Source of the DNA: Symbiodinium natans | Lineage: Eukaryota > Sar > Dinophyceae > Suessiales > Symbiodiniaceae | Assembly (NCBI GenBank): GCA_905221605.1 | Contig: CAJNDS010002479.1 | Coordinates: 705,001 to 769,000, forward strand | Reading direction: 5' to 3' | Length of the DNA: 64,000 nucleotides | Part shown: positions 38,749-48,726 of the stretch, in pieces | Layout: every line of letters starts with the position of its first letter | How positions within the stretch are numbered: the stretch's first letter is position 1 | Program-made: the position numbers and the translations under genes | The notes under the pieces: model-generated | The model's input: the letters and a program-made list of their open reading frames with translations, nothing else | Database searches by the model: none | Told to the model about the DNA's origin: nothing

Positions 38749-39029
38749 GAGCTTTGGGGTAGCCCAGTGGTACCCTTTTGCCTTCGCTTTTGGTTCAAGG
38801 CTTGCCTTTTAATGTCACCCCTAAACCCTAAACCCTAAACCCTAAGCCCTAAGCCCTAAGCGCTAAACCCTAAACCCTAAACCCTAAACCCTAAACCCTA
38901 AACCCTAAACCCTAAACCCTAAACCCTAAACCCTAAACCCTAAACCCTAAACCCTAAACCCTAAACCCTAAACCCAACCATAACAAGGGGTACCCTTCTT
39001 TGAATATCGTTACTGGGCCACCAAGGAGC
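38749..39029. mobile_element. Introner: family D element forming legumain intron 3, with GAGC duplication and telomeric insert
   Basis: The element runs from TTTGGGGTAGCCCAGTGGTA to TTACTGGGCCACCAAG. GAGC occurs on both sides (38749-38752 and 39026-39029). Removing GA...AG (38749-39025) restores CTG AAG AGC GGT GTT, that is LKSGV, matching the family. The donor GA comes from the duplicated target and the acceptor AG from the element end. The loop holds a CCCTAAA tract (38818-38975) absent from the copy at 37998. Confidence 0.85.
38818..38975 (-). repeat. Telomere-type tract inside the introner
   Basis: About 21 units, near-perfect apart from a few CCCTAAG and GCTAAAC units near the left end. 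Confidence 0.95.
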
Positions 39030-39065
39030 GGTGTTCCGGCTGACAACATCATCCTCATGATGCAG
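39026..39065 (+). CDS. Legumain exon 4: SGVPADNIILMMQ
   Basis: Aligns with the family segment NGIPDEQIVVMMYDD. Donor GC (CAG|GCCC), phase 0. Confidence 0.9.
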
Positions 39066-39430
39066 GCCCTTTTGACAGCATGGCTCCTAAATGAGATTTG
39101 GGTTTAGGGTTTAGGGTTTAGGGTTTAGGGTCTAGGGTTTAGGGTTTAGGGTTTAGGGCTTAGGGTTTAGTGTCCAAAATGATCCTTTACAGGGTTGCGA
39201 TGCATAGGGGAAGAGAGGAGCTTAATTCCCTAAGTGCTTTCTTTATTACGAACGAAAAAGGTTAATTCTCAATTTTTGGGTTGAGCTTAGGTTTTATATC
39301 AGCTCGTTCTTGGCAGTATTGAGTATCCTACCCTGATGAAAACCCAGAACCTGCTGATTTCGTACTTTACCTACGGCCCCGATAAGACATATAGAATTGG
39401 GTTCTTAAGCCAAAGCCCCATGCGCCGCAG

Positions 39431-39505
39431 GATGATGTGGCGAACAGCACTGAGAATCCTTTCCCGGGACAGCTCTTCAACAAGCCAGGCGACGACTCGC
39501 CTGAC
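39431..39505 (+). CDS. Legumain exon 5: DDVANSTENPFPGQLFNKPG
   Basis: 25 codons, DDVANSTENPFPGQLFNKPG then DDSPD. Matches DDIAxNxENPxPGxIxNxP of legumains. Acceptor GCGCCGCAG; donor GAC|GTGCC, phase 0. Confidence 0.95.
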
Positions 39506-39544
39506 GTGCCTTTGCCATGTTCGGGTTCAGCTTCGAACTTGGGC

Positions 39545-39646
39545 TTGGGATGTCCCCCCCTATACTAGCAGTCCTGAATAGGGATTAGAGCATCCCTACT
39601 GTAATTCCTATGTAAGGAACAACTAGTATAAGGGGGAATATCCCAA
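39545..39646. mobile_element. Hairpin element, family A, in legumain intron 5
   Basis: TTGGGATGTCCCCCCCTATA faces GTATAAGGGGGAATATCCCAA (ends pair). Flanks ACTTGGGC (39537-39544) and ACTTAGGC (39647-39654) are an 8-base duplication with one mismatch. Confidence 0.8.
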
Positions 39647-39849
39647 ACTTAGGCCATCATTTGCCAATGCCCCTGATGAACCCTAAACCCTAAACCCTAA
39701 ACCCTAACCCCTAACCCTCAACCCTCGTCGTCTTCGGAGCGGATCGTGCATCCCTAGGCTCTCAACCCTAAGCCTTTTTTAGGGTTTAGGGTTTAGGGTT
39801 TAGGTTTTAGGGTTTAGGGTTTAGGGTTTAACCCTAAACCCTAAACCCA

Positions 39850-40153
39850 TTTGCTAAGAAGCGAATGCCTCTTGGATGTTTCATTCTTGTTGGTGACTTG
39901 CGGCATGCTCCAGAGTGTTACTTGCAGTTGTCATTTAGGGTTTAGGGTTCAGGGTTTATCGAGTCAGCGGAACACCGGTGAAGTTCGCGCGATTCGTGCT
40001 GTAACGCCTGGAGCAAGATGCCCTTCAAAGCTGCTCTTGGCTGCCATAGAATGTGCACAGTAAATGCGTGCTGGGGCTCACACAGAAAGACCCCAAGCTT
40101 TTCAGCGAATTCGGGAAGCAAATGAGCAATGTCATGGTGGCTGCCAACCCTTG
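39850..40153 (+). other. Coding-like orphan segments inside legumain intron 5
   Basis: Three protein-like + frames lie between legumain exons 5 and 6: 39850-39932 (FAKKRMPLGCFILVGDLRHA then PECYLQLS), 39968-40063 (RNTGEVRAIRAVTPGARCPS then KLLLAAIECAQ and stop), 40086-40148 (KDPKLFSEFGKQMSNVMVAA). None fits legumain, and their phases would break its frame. They may be fragments of another gene, alternative exons, or chance. Confidence 0.35.
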
Positions 40154-40217
40154 CAATTCACTGCCGAGGCCCTAAACCCTAAACCCTAAACCCTAAACCC
40201 GAAACTTTCCCTAAACC

Positions 40218-40276
40218 CTATATATATGTATATGTATATGTATATATATATATACAAATATATATATATATATATC
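40218..40276. repeat. (TA)n/TATG microsatellite
   Basis: TA repeats with TATG interruptions, following CCCTAAACCC. Confidence 0.9.
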
Positions 40277-40325
40277 TCATTTTCCCACAAGACCCTGGTG
40301 TGAATGGGGGCCCCTGTCCGCAGTC

Positions 40326-40392
40326 TCCAAAAACCAGGATGCCCAGTAGTACCCTTATTCCTTTTTTTTTGGGGGGGGGGGGGGGGGGGGGC
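40326..40392. mobile_element. Half of a family D element ending in a G run
   Basis: GGATGCCCAGTAGTACCCTT and T run, then about 20 G. The right arm is missing. Confidence 0.5.
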
Positions 40393-40738
40393 GGGGGATC
40401 GGTTCCCCTACAAAGTCTTCACTCAGCCCAGGCGGATTGACTAGACGCCTAATACGCCGAGTCGTTGGTTCCCAGTTGCTCACCATGAAGAAATTAATTA
40501 CGAGGTTGTCGTTCCTTAGCCTTAAATCCGGACCCCCGAAATGCGCCGAACATTGTTCAAACCATGTGCGACTGAAAAAGAAGCCTGAACTCTACATAGA
40601 CTCAAGTCAAAGGGTTCACCCTAGACCCTAAACAAGAAACCCTAAAACCTACACAGGGTTTCGGGTTTAGGACTCCAGGGTTCAAACAGCTTCTAGATTT
40701 TTTGGGGCCTCAGTCGTCCGCCTTTCATCTAAATTCAG

Positions 40739-40774
40739 GTCTACAAGGGCTGCAAGATTGACTACTCCGGGGAC
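40739..40774 (+). CDS. Legumain exon 6: VYKGCKIDYSGD
   Basis: Matches DVYKGxxxDYTG of the family, with exon 5 supplying SPD before VYKG. Acceptor TAAATTCAG; donor GC (GAC|GCACC). Confidence 0.95.
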
Positions 40775-40864
40775 GCACCTCGCATTCAGAGGGTTTGCGA
40801 TTGCTTCTTCCGTTTTTGGTACGGGGGTCTAGGGTGTTGACTTCTGGCTTCGGGCAAGTTGCCC

Positions 40865-40963
40865 TAAACCCTAAACCCTAAACCCTAAACCCTAAACCCT
40901 AAACCCTAAACCCTAAACCCTAAACCCTAAACCCTAAACCCTAAACCCTAAACCCTAAACCCT
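40865..40963 (-). repeat. Telomere-type tract (CCCTAAA)
   Basis: Fourteen near-perfect units in legumain intron 6. Confidence 0.95.
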
Positions 40964-40986
40964 GCCTTACGCTTAAGCCCTCAACC

Positions 40987-41085
40987 TTGGGAGGTTCCCC
41001 CTTAAAACAAACAGTCCTTAATAGGGATTCTAGTACCCCCCAGTGGAATCCCAAGTAAGGACTGCTAATTTCAGGGGGTAACGAC
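40987..41085. mobile_element. Hairpin element, family A
   Basis: TTGGGAGGTTCCCCCTTAAA at the left; inner CAGTCCTTAATAGGGATTC pairs with CCCAAGTAAGGACTG; right end decayed into CGACCC. Confidence 0.7.
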
Positions 41086-41863
41086 CCTAAACCCTAAATC
41101 CTAAACCCTAAACCCTAAACCCTAAACCCTAAACCCTAGACCCAGATCCCTTCTTGGGGGCAGAAGGGTTGACGTCGTCCGGCTATTCGTAGCCGTCTTC
41201 GTTTTTGGAAAGCAGTGCAGCGATTGGCAGTGTCATATTTTTCGGAACACGTGTAGTCCATGTCGGGTTTAGTCATTTATGATCGTGGGCTTTGGGGAGT
41301 TCGAGGTTTACAGGGATGCTAAGGGTTTTGGGGTTGAGGGCCTCGGGTTTTTTTGTGATTTATGGGGTACAAGGTTTGCGGTTGTGCTGTGTGTCCCTGG
41401 CAATGCAGATGTTTCATAGGACTCTGGTCGAAGGCTTGGTGCGGAGTTGTGGTTGTACGGTTCGGGGTTCCACGGGGGGAAACCCCAAACCCTAATCCCC
41501 CGTCCAGTCGATCACTGTTTGGATCTCAGCAGTCCGTACCTGATTGCCTAAAGCCAAAATGTCACCTCCTCAAAAAACCAATGTATTTTCGACCCCGTAT
41601 ACATCCGAAATCTGCAACCCTGGATCTCAATCCCTCGAACTTAAATTGCTTGGTCCTTGTTCAGGAGTTCAAATGAAGCTACCACAACAAGTGTGTAGGT
41701 TTCCAGCGTAGGGCTTGAGACTTAAGGCTTAACGGCTCTGAGCTTTGGGCTTAGGGCCACGGCTTCGGGTTCCGACATGTAATAGCTGACAACCAGAAAC
41801 CAGATGTTTAGGGTTTAGGCTTTAGGCTTTTGGGTTTAGGATGATCCAGCTTTTGTTCTCCAG

Positions 41864-41926
41864 ATTGTGACCGGCAAGCTGTTCATGGACGTCCTCACCG
41901 GCAACAAGGAGGGCGCCAAGGGCAAG
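41864..41926 (+). CDS. Legumain exon 7: VTGKLFMDVLTGNKEGAKGK
   Basis: Aligns with VTPxNFLAVLxGDxxAVKG. With exon 6 the junction reads DYSGDIVTG. Acceptor TTGTTCTCCAG; donor GC (AAG|GCCGG). Confidence 0.95.
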
Positions 41927-41949
41927 GCCGGGCCCCCAGAAACAATGAG

Positions 41950-42303
41950 GCGGTTTAGGGTTTAGGGTTTAGGGTTTAGGGTTTAGGGTTTAGGGTTTAG
42001 GGTTTAGGGTTTAGGTTTAGGATTCGTAGGGTTTAGTGGTTTTGGGGGACTATAGCTTCTTGTTTCGGGATCTTCAGATAGAGTACGAAACCCTAAGCCT
42101 AAGCCCTAAATCCTGCCCTACATATACGGTAGTTGATCACCATCCCTGTTGCTGTTCCCAGTATAGCCCTAGAATTCCGTTTACAAGAGGCTTAGGACCT
42201 ACGATCTGCCCAATTTAGGGTTTAGGGTTTAGGTTTTAGGGTTTAGGGTTTAGGGTTTAGGGTTTAGGGTCTAGGGTTTAGGGTTTAGGGTTTAGGGTTT
42301 AGG
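41950..42303 (+). repeat. Two TTTAGGG tracts in legumain intron 7
   Basis: 41952-42018 and 42213-42303, about nine and twelve units. Confidence 0.9.
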
Positions 42304-42569
42304 GCTGACACCCGGCAGCCTAAAAACCCTGAAAGGCCTCAACATTCTCTAAACCATCTGGTCGCTTCTCTAAATTATGGCCCCTGTTGTATCCAAACGG
42401 GGAGACCATCATCTTGAGAACTGATGTATGCAAACCCTGACCCCTAAACCTCAGAACCCAGCACCCCTCCTCCGTCTTGCCATCCTGAAACCCTAAACCC
42501 TAAACCCTCAACCCTCAACCCTAAACCCTAAACCCTAAACCCTAAACCCTAAACCTACTCTTCGACAAG

Positions 42570-42624
42570 GTGCTTAAGAGCGGACCGAGCGACACCGTCT
42601 TCGTCAACTTCGTGGACCATGGAG
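42570..42624 (+). CDS. Legumain exon 8: catalytic His in DHGG
   Basis: Reads VLKSGPSDTVFVNFVDHG plus G of a split codon. VLxSGPxDxVFxxxxDHGG is the signature around the catalytic histidine of family C13; here His is in DHGG. Donor GC (G|GCCC); G+GC completes Gly. Confidence 0.97.
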
Positions 42625-43089
42625 GCCCAATTTCCCCAAAAACCTAAGCCTTAACCCCGAACCCCAGTTGCGGTCGAGGTTCAGGGTTCACCCCATTCCC
42701 TAAACCGAAGGGCTCCGAAGGATTGTCGGATTTCGTTTTTTTTTGGTTTTTGTTGGCTTATGACTTATGCTTTAGGGCGTCATGCAAACGGGGCTTCGCC
42801 CCAACAAAACTCAAATTCCCACATAGTGCTAGCGTCATCCTAAACCCTCAGGCAGCCAAGGGCCAGGACGACACTCTAAGCCTTACCTCGGTAGGCCCTT
42901 GGGACATGCCATATGTTCCCTTATGGCTCCCTTAACCCTAAACCCTACACCCTAAACCCTAAACCCTTAATTAACCCTAAACCCTAAACCCTAAACCCTA
43001 AACCCTAAACCTACATTTCGGGAATCTGTGTCAGAGTCCTTCTCCTTTGAGGGCACCGCGGCTTAGTGGCTTCGGTGCGTGTAGGGGTT

Positions 43090-43230
43090 CGGGCATTGGA
43101 TTAAGGCTCCTACCCTTAAGGTTGTACCGACAAAGCCCTTAAACATCCTTTCAATATGGGCCCTTATACTACCTTCAGGATCCTTACAGGGTCTCCAAAC
43201 CCCAAGGGTACAGCCTTAAGGGTCCAGGGA
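43090..43230. mobile_element. Hairpin-like element in legumain intron 8
   Basis: GGATTAAGGCTCCTACCCTT at the left and CCTTAAGGGTCCAGGGAATC at the right are imperfect inverted repeats. A related sequence is near 49025-49145 (CAGGATAAGAGGTTCTC). Not one of families A-G. Confidence 0.5.
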
Positions 43231-43299
43231 ATCAACCCTAAACCCTAAACCCTAAACCCTAGATTGGGAGACCCAAGGGGTTGTTTAGAACGCCTGCAG

Positions 43300-43352
43300 G
43301 CCCGGGCATCATTGCCTTCCCGAATGGCCCGGTGCTGACCGTCAAGGCTGAT
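43300..43352 (+). CDS. Legumain exon 9: PGIIAFPNGPVLTVKAD
   Basis: Aligns with GPGVLGMPTxPxLYADDL of plant legumains. Acceptor CGCCTGCAG; donor GAT|GTGTTT. Confidence 0.95.
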
Positions 43353-43793
43353 GTGTTTTATGATCCTAGGGTTTAGGGTTTAGGGTTCAGGGTTTAGGGT
43401 TTAGGGTCGGGGCCAACAAAGGGTTGAGGGTTTAAACCCTGACCCTAAACCCTAAACCCTAAACCCTAAACCCTAAACCCTAAACCCTAAACCACCCAGA
43501 AAGAGAGATGTTGGAGGCCTGGGGATGGCCCCCATGCAAGCTGACGTTCATGGGTTCCCCTACTACCCCCCTCCACACTACCTCTCCCCCTAGGGTTTAG
43601 GGTTTAGGGTTTAGGGTTTAGGGTTTAGGGTTTAGGGTTTAGGGTTTAGGGATAGTACCCCCCTCCTCTAGGTTCATGGGGTTAAGGCTATTTGAAGAGA
43701 GTTAAGCCTAATTAAGGTTACTTGAATGGGGGAACCTACAGGGGTACAGTAGTTTTGAGGCGGGGCAGCAGGGAAACCCAGAGACGTGCGGAG

Positions 43794-43859
43794 GAGCTCT
43801 CCAAGACCCTCAAGACCATGCAGAGCAAGCACATGTTCAAGCAGATGGTGTTCTACATG
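43794..43859 (+). CDS. Legumain exon 10: ELSKTLKTMQ ... KQMVFYM
   Basis: Reads ELSKTLKTMQSKHMFKQMVF and YM, the helix and strand leading to the catalytic Cys (compare KMYKKLVFYLEACESGSM). Donor GC (ATG|GCTGC). Confidence 0.95.
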
Positions 43860-44178
43860 GCTGCCTGGCAAAGTAGGGCTTATAGGGCTTAGGGTAGCTT
43901 TGGGGGGGAGTCCAGGGCACAAGGTCTTAATGACTTTCCGGAGTCGGGCTGCGGAACCCCCATCTCCAAACCTGAACGGGTTCAGGGCTTAGGGTTTTCG
44001 CAATCAGCAAGGCAGCCAGACTCTAATCCCCATGCCATGTCTCCGCATTCAGTTCTCGTAGACAATTCCTGTTTTTTCTGTCATTTGGTTGGCTTAGGGT
44101 TCTTCTAGGGTTCTAGGCCCCGCTATTGCCCCCATGCAGCAATAGTTCCTCAAGGCTGAGATCATAGCGATTGCAGGA

Positions 44179-44275
44179 TTTGGAGGTTCATGGGTAAACA
44201 GTACCAACATTGAGGTCCTCATAAAAGCTACCTTACTTGTACCCCTAGTTCTAGCTGCCCATGAACCTTCCGGTA
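44179..44275. mobile_element. Hairpin element, family B, in legumain intron 10
   Basis: TTTGGAGGTTCATGGGTAAA faces AGCTGCCCATGAACCTTCC. Confidence 0.75.
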
Positions 44276-44689
44276 TGGCGGTATGGATTTTTGTTCAGCC
44301 ACAAGTAGTGAACGGGGCCTTAGGCCTTAGGATATGCGGCTCTAAGCCCCAAACTCCTATGCCTCCAGCCCCTGACCCCCCCCCAACCATTAAATGCCTA
44401 AACCTCTGAACTCCGAAACCCCCTTCAAATTTCTAAGGCCAACAGCTCTGAATGCTATAAGCCTCTAAGCCCCGAAAGCCAAAGCCCCCAAAGCTCTTAA
44501 TAAAACCTAAAACCTATGCTGGTATTCGGGTCCCTTTTGGGGGGCCTTATTCTGAGGGTACCCAGAACCCGAAAGAGGGGGGGGGGGGGGCTTAGGCTTT
44601 AGGCTTTACTACGCCTCAAATCCGATGGCTTTGGGGTTGAGGTTTTCGGGGCTCCGTAAGGCCTAAAAAGCACCCCTAACGACACCGCC

Positions 44690-44842
44690 TAGGAGGCTCA
44701 GTAGTACCCTTATCCACTGTTCAGGACCTTATAGCATAAGACCCTCAACTCTAAACCCTTGGGTGTTAGGAGCGTTGCCTTGGAAACCGAAAAGGGAAAC
44801 CCCCTTGTTTGTTTTAGGTGACACGGGAACCTAGCAGCCCGC
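44690..44842. mobile_element. Possible interrupted family D element
   Basis: GGCTCAGTAGTACCCTTATC at the left, CCCTTGTTTGTTTTAGGTGA and ACGGGAACCTAG at the right, with CCCTCAACTCTAAACCC between. Weak. Confidence 0.4.
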
Positions 44843-45030
44843 AGGCAAGCCTCATGAGCGACAATTCCTGAACTCGAAAGACTTTCCCCTCAACCTACAA
44901 ACCCCAAACGCCTAAACCCACAAACCCCAAACCCTAGAAGCCCTAAACCCACAACCCCAAACCCTAAACCCGAAGCTATAAACCCTAAACCCTAACCCCT
45001 GCCCCGGCTTCCTGTAGCCATCCCATCGAG

Positions 45031-45072
45031 GAAGCTTGCGAGAGCGGCTCGATGTTCCCTGACCTCGAGAAG
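45031..45072 (+). CDS. Legumain exon 11: catalytic Cys in EACESGSM
   Basis: Reads EACESGSMFPDLEK. EACESGSM is the catalytic-cysteine motif of family C13; the Cys follows Glu-Ala. Exon 10 gives FYM directly before it. Donor GC (AAG|GCCCC). Confidence 0.97.
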
Positions 45073-45542
45073 GCCCCGCAAACAGCAACAAGCACTGGGG
45101 AGTAGGGGAGGCATAGCGTCAGGGTCAAAACGCTCTTCAACCCCTAAACCCTAAACCCCAATCCCTAAACCCCAAACCCTAAACCCCAATCCCTAAACCC
45201 CAAACCCTAAACCCTAAACCCCAATCCCTAAACCCCTAACCCTAAACCCCAAACCCTCAACCCTGAACAGTTTTTTGTTCGTAGTTTACAGGCTTCCAGG
45301 CACCGCAGCCTGTCCTTTAAGAGCTCAGCCAGCACGTTACCGCACCTACCCCTCTCCCCCACCTAGCACGCTGACTTGGCCTGCATTGGGGTTTAGGGTT
45401 TAGGGTTTGGGGTTTGGGGTTTGGCGTTTGGGGTTTAGGGTTTAGGGTTTGGGGTTTGGCGTTTGGGGTTTAGGGCGTTCTGAAGTGGCCTGTATTGAAG
45501 GGAATCCAGGAGGAATGTTGTAGGTAGTCTGGGTAGTATAGC

Positions 45543-45657
45543 TTACTGGAAGGTTCATGGCTAGTTACAAGTAGGGTTATAAGTAAGGTAAGCAACATTG
45601 TGACCTTAATCAGGCTACTTATCAGCTCACTTTCAACGACCTGTGAACCTTCAAGTA
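45543..45657. mobile_element. Hairpin element, family B, in legumain intron 11
   Basis: TTACTGGAAGGTTCATGGCT faces CGACCTGTGAACCTTCAAGTA (ends pair); GTAGGGTTATAAGTAAGGTA inside. Confidence 0.8.
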
Positions 45658-45671
45658 GGACATCCAATGAC

Positions 45672-45796
45672 GCAAGGAGGTGCCCCCTTACCATACTAGC
45701 TATAATTAAGGGACTTAGAACCCTACTTGAGGATCCTTATGACCCAACTTAAGGCCCTTATAGCTCTACTTACACCTTTGGGGGGGCCCTCCTTGT
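45672..45796. mobile_element. Hairpin element, family C, intact reference copy
   Basis: GCAAGGAGGTGCCCCCTTAC faces GGGGGGGCCCTCCTTGT; inner AAGGGACTTAGAACCC and TAAGGCCCTTATAGCTC. Lies 15 bases after a family B copy. Confidence 0.8.
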
Positions 45797-45912
45797 ACCT
45801 TACTTATTACTTCTAAACCTAAACCCTAAACCCTAAACCCTAAACCCTAAACCCTAAACCCTAACCCCAAACCTCCCGTGTTCTTGCTTCTTGGGGGGTC
45901 CCCTCCTCGCAG

Positions 45913-45960
45913 GACAGCAAGATCCTGGCCGTGACCGCCTCCAACGCAGATGAGTCTTGG
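45913..45960 (+). CDS. Legumain exon 12: DSKILAVTASNADESW
   Basis: Aligns with LNIYATTASNAEESSWG. Acceptor CTCCTCGCAG. The right border is not settled: GA (TGG|GAGAG) is possible, but the junction to exon 13 does not work cleanly, so a small exon may be missing between them. Confidence 0.9.
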
Positions 45961-46095
45961 GAGAGTTTTTTAGCAGGGTTTAGGGTTTAGGATTTAGGGT
46001 TTAGGGTTTGGGGTTTAGGGTTTAGGGTGACAGCACGGCAGCTGTTCAGGAGTTTACTGCAGGGTTTTAGGGTTTTAGGTGTTCGGGTTTGTGGC

Positions 46096-47033
46096 TTAGG
46101 GTTTAGGGTTTAGGGTGTGGTGGTCCATTTGGGGGTTTCTATTGCAAGACGGAATGTTTACAAGTATGGTACCCAAAACGCGGCCACATCTTTGAGAGTT
46201 GCTCATAAGAAGGAGATTTTTTTTACTGCATATTACCCATATTTTGATAACTTGGTTTGAGTTCCGTAACATCCAATCCAGCTCTGATCTGCCTCGCACC
46301 CTGTTTTTAGGCGCTAGCTTCCCCTATTAAACCGAGAGTTCAGGGTTTAGGGCATAGGGTTTAGGATTTATAGGGCTTAGGATTTCTGTTCCTAGGTTAC
46401 TTGGGGCCTCGACCAGCATTGCAGCACACCTTCCGGAAGCTTCCAGCTCCGGACATGTGACGTTTGATGCGGATGCTTGTGTCTTCCACCGCTTTTCGAC
46501 CGCGTCAGTTTGAACAACACGCGGTTGCTGCTTTGAATCTGTCAACATCGCCAAATTGGAAGTATGATGCAGGAGCATCTTTCAGCTGCGCTCAACACCC
46601 GAGCCTCTTGTTTTCCTCACTATCATGGCCTTTGCAGGTCCTCGACTGTGACCATGCACATTTTTGTTACAGCCTGCACAGCCTGCTTCTTCATCTGAAC
46701 CTGACTTTGTTTAGGGTTTAGGGTTTAGGGTTTAGAGTTTAGGGCTTAGGGCTTAGGGTTTAGAGCTTGAGTGCCTCAAGGCTCCCCCTTGTAGGTCTTT
46801 GAGCCCTGAAACCTGAGGAATCCTCCTGGGGAACCTACTGCGGTGCCAGGGACGCAATGGCTCATATCCTAAGCCCTAAAGCCTCAAGCCCCAGCCCTAA
46901 ACCCTAAACCCCTAAACCCTAAAACCCCTAAAATACCAAAAGCCCTAAACCCTAAGCCTGCTCCAGCCCTCAACCATTGCAATCCATCATTACCCGACAT
47001 GAGGACCTGGACCGAGGCTCTCGCTGAACTTAG
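46096..47033. other. Legumain intron 12, no supported exon
   Basis: Holds TTTAGGG units (46710-46765), CCCTAAA units (46870-46960) and unique sequence with overlapping open frames at 46327-46720 on both strands, none resembling the expected legumain segment (SSWGTYCPP-like). Confidence 0.5.
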
Positions 47034-47135
47034 TTTTGGTACCCTTTACCCATTTTTTGGGTTCTGGGTTCCCTTATAAAATATCCAACCCCAAAAAGGG
47101 TGCGCTTATTCTAATATGGTTCCTGGGCTACCAAG
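47034..47135. mobile_element. Hairpin element, family D, in legumain intron 12
   Basis: TTTTGGTACCCTTTACCC faces ATGGTTCCTGGGCTACCAAG; inner TTGGGTTCTGGGTTCCCTTA. Confidence 0.7.
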
Positions 47136-47625
47136 TCGTCCTTAGTGGTTGTTCACGTAAGGTTCAGGGATGTAGGGATTTAGGGATTCAGGGTTTCAGG
47201 GTGTAGGGTTTAGTTCAAAAGGGTTCAGGGCTTTTACTGTAGTTTGGCTTTTGGGGTTTAGTTTACCACCAAGTCTATGACTGCCCTAAGTTGGAGTTCT
47301 CCTGAGCTGTAACTCGACCTTTAACCTACTGGCTAAGTGAACCTGAGCTGTTGAGTGGTGGTCGTCGTCGAGTAGGCCTTAAACCCTTATTTGGGCAGAA
47401 AGGTCGTATGCAACCATAAGACTAGAAGGCCGGAAGGTTTGGGGTTTAGAGCATTCTCTGTGGAATCCAGAAGGTTGGTACTGTAGGCTAATCGTCAGTT
47501 ACCGGGGAATAGGCAGGAGCCACCCTAGACTGACCGGAGCCTGCCCGAAACCCTAGACCCTAGACCCTAAACCCTGAACTCTAAACCCTAAACCCTAGTC
47601 CACCCCAGTAGGCCCCAAACCCAAG

Positions 47626-47664
47626 GTGACGACGCCATGGTGAAGGGCAAGAACGTTGGATCCT
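47626..47664 (+). CDS. Legumain exon 13: DDAMVKGKNVGSC
   Basis: Matches the DDMVNGKxxGSC loop found in plant and protist legumains. Donor T|GTTCC; T+GC makes the Cys that starts CLGDLFSVNW in exon 14. Left border (CCCAAG) tentative. Confidence 0.85.
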
Positions 47665-47975
47665 GTTCCTTGCCTCTTCCAAGCGGGTTTGGGGTTTGGG
47701 GTTTATGGTTTAGGGTTTAATTAGGGTTCAGGGTTTAGGTTTTGGGGTTTAGGAAAGTTAAGATTCTTCATCCGCCCTTGGGTTTTGCTTCTGCCAAGAG
47801 CTCCCGGCAACTCAGCGTGTAGAGATGACGTGGCAACCCTACGCCCGACACCCCAAACCCTCCGCCCCAAGCCTAGTCTAGTCCCTGAACCCAAAGGCCT
47901 CTGCCAACTTTAGGGTTTAGGGTTTAGGGTTCAGGGTTCAGGGTTTAGGGTTTAGGGTTTAGGGTTCAGTCTCAG

Positions 47976-48013
47976 GCCTGGGAGACCTCTTCTCCGTGAA
48001 CTGGATGCAGGAC
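47976..48013 (+). CDS. Legumain exon 14: LGDLFSVNWMQD
   Basis: Strong match to CLGDLYSVxWMEDS. Acceptor CAGTCTCAG; donor GC (GAC|GCCTT). Confidence 0.97.
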
Positions 48014-48142
48014 GCCTTTGGAGCTCGATGCCCTGTTCCACCCTAAACCCTAAACCCTAAACCCTAAACCCTAAACCCTAAACCCTAAACCCTAAACCAT
48101 CCCTGCAGAGAAGACATGAAGCAGAGTAGATAGAATATTGTT

Positions 48143-48250
48143 CTTGGTGAGCGTCTGTAGGGTTCCTTATAAATATTGGTGAGTGTATGCATTGGGGTTC
48201 CTTTGGGGATACTAGAAATGTAAACCCTACTTCACATGGTGTGGGTGAGG
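48143..48250. repeat. Repeat pair I, copy 1
   Basis: Shares AGGGTTCCTTATAAATATTG and AAACCCTACTTCACATGG-like ends with 50738-50845. About 100 bases, both copies in legumain introns (14 and 18). Confidence 0.7.
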
Positions 48251-48672
48251 CACGGTCAACAAACTAAATCCTGCACCCTAAATACCCGAAAACGTAATTC
48301 CCGAGACCATAAATACCTAAACCCCAAAAAGATCCCGACAAAGGACCCCCTTTTCTTACTCCTCGGTAACCGGCGATTTCGGAAGGCGCCCAGCCTAAAC
48401 CCTAAACCCTAAACGCTTTCAGGGTGTGCGGAGGAAGGTTCCCCAACCCAGGTGGGGATTGAAGTGCCACCAGAGACGAAGCCCTAAACCCGTTAGGGTT
48501 TAGGGCTTAGAGGCTTAGAGTTTAGAGTGCAGGGTGTAGGTGCAGAGATCGAGTAGCCAAAACGTAGGCTTAGGCCCTATCTGAGCACAGGCACCCCATG
48601 TTTAAACCTGAACCACCCTTTTGGCAAGGAAGACGACCTAGGACCTAGACCTAGCCCTATACGCCGCACCAG

Positions 48673-48726
48673 GACGACGACCTCGGCAAGTTCTCCTCCG
48701 AGACTTTCAAGACCCAAATTGCCAAG
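48673..48726 (+). CDS. Legumain exon 15: DDDLGKFSSETFKTQIAK
   Basis: Aligns with DSxVEDLxxETLxxQYxxVK. Acceptor CGCACCAG; donor GC (AAG|GCACA). Confidence 0.93.
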
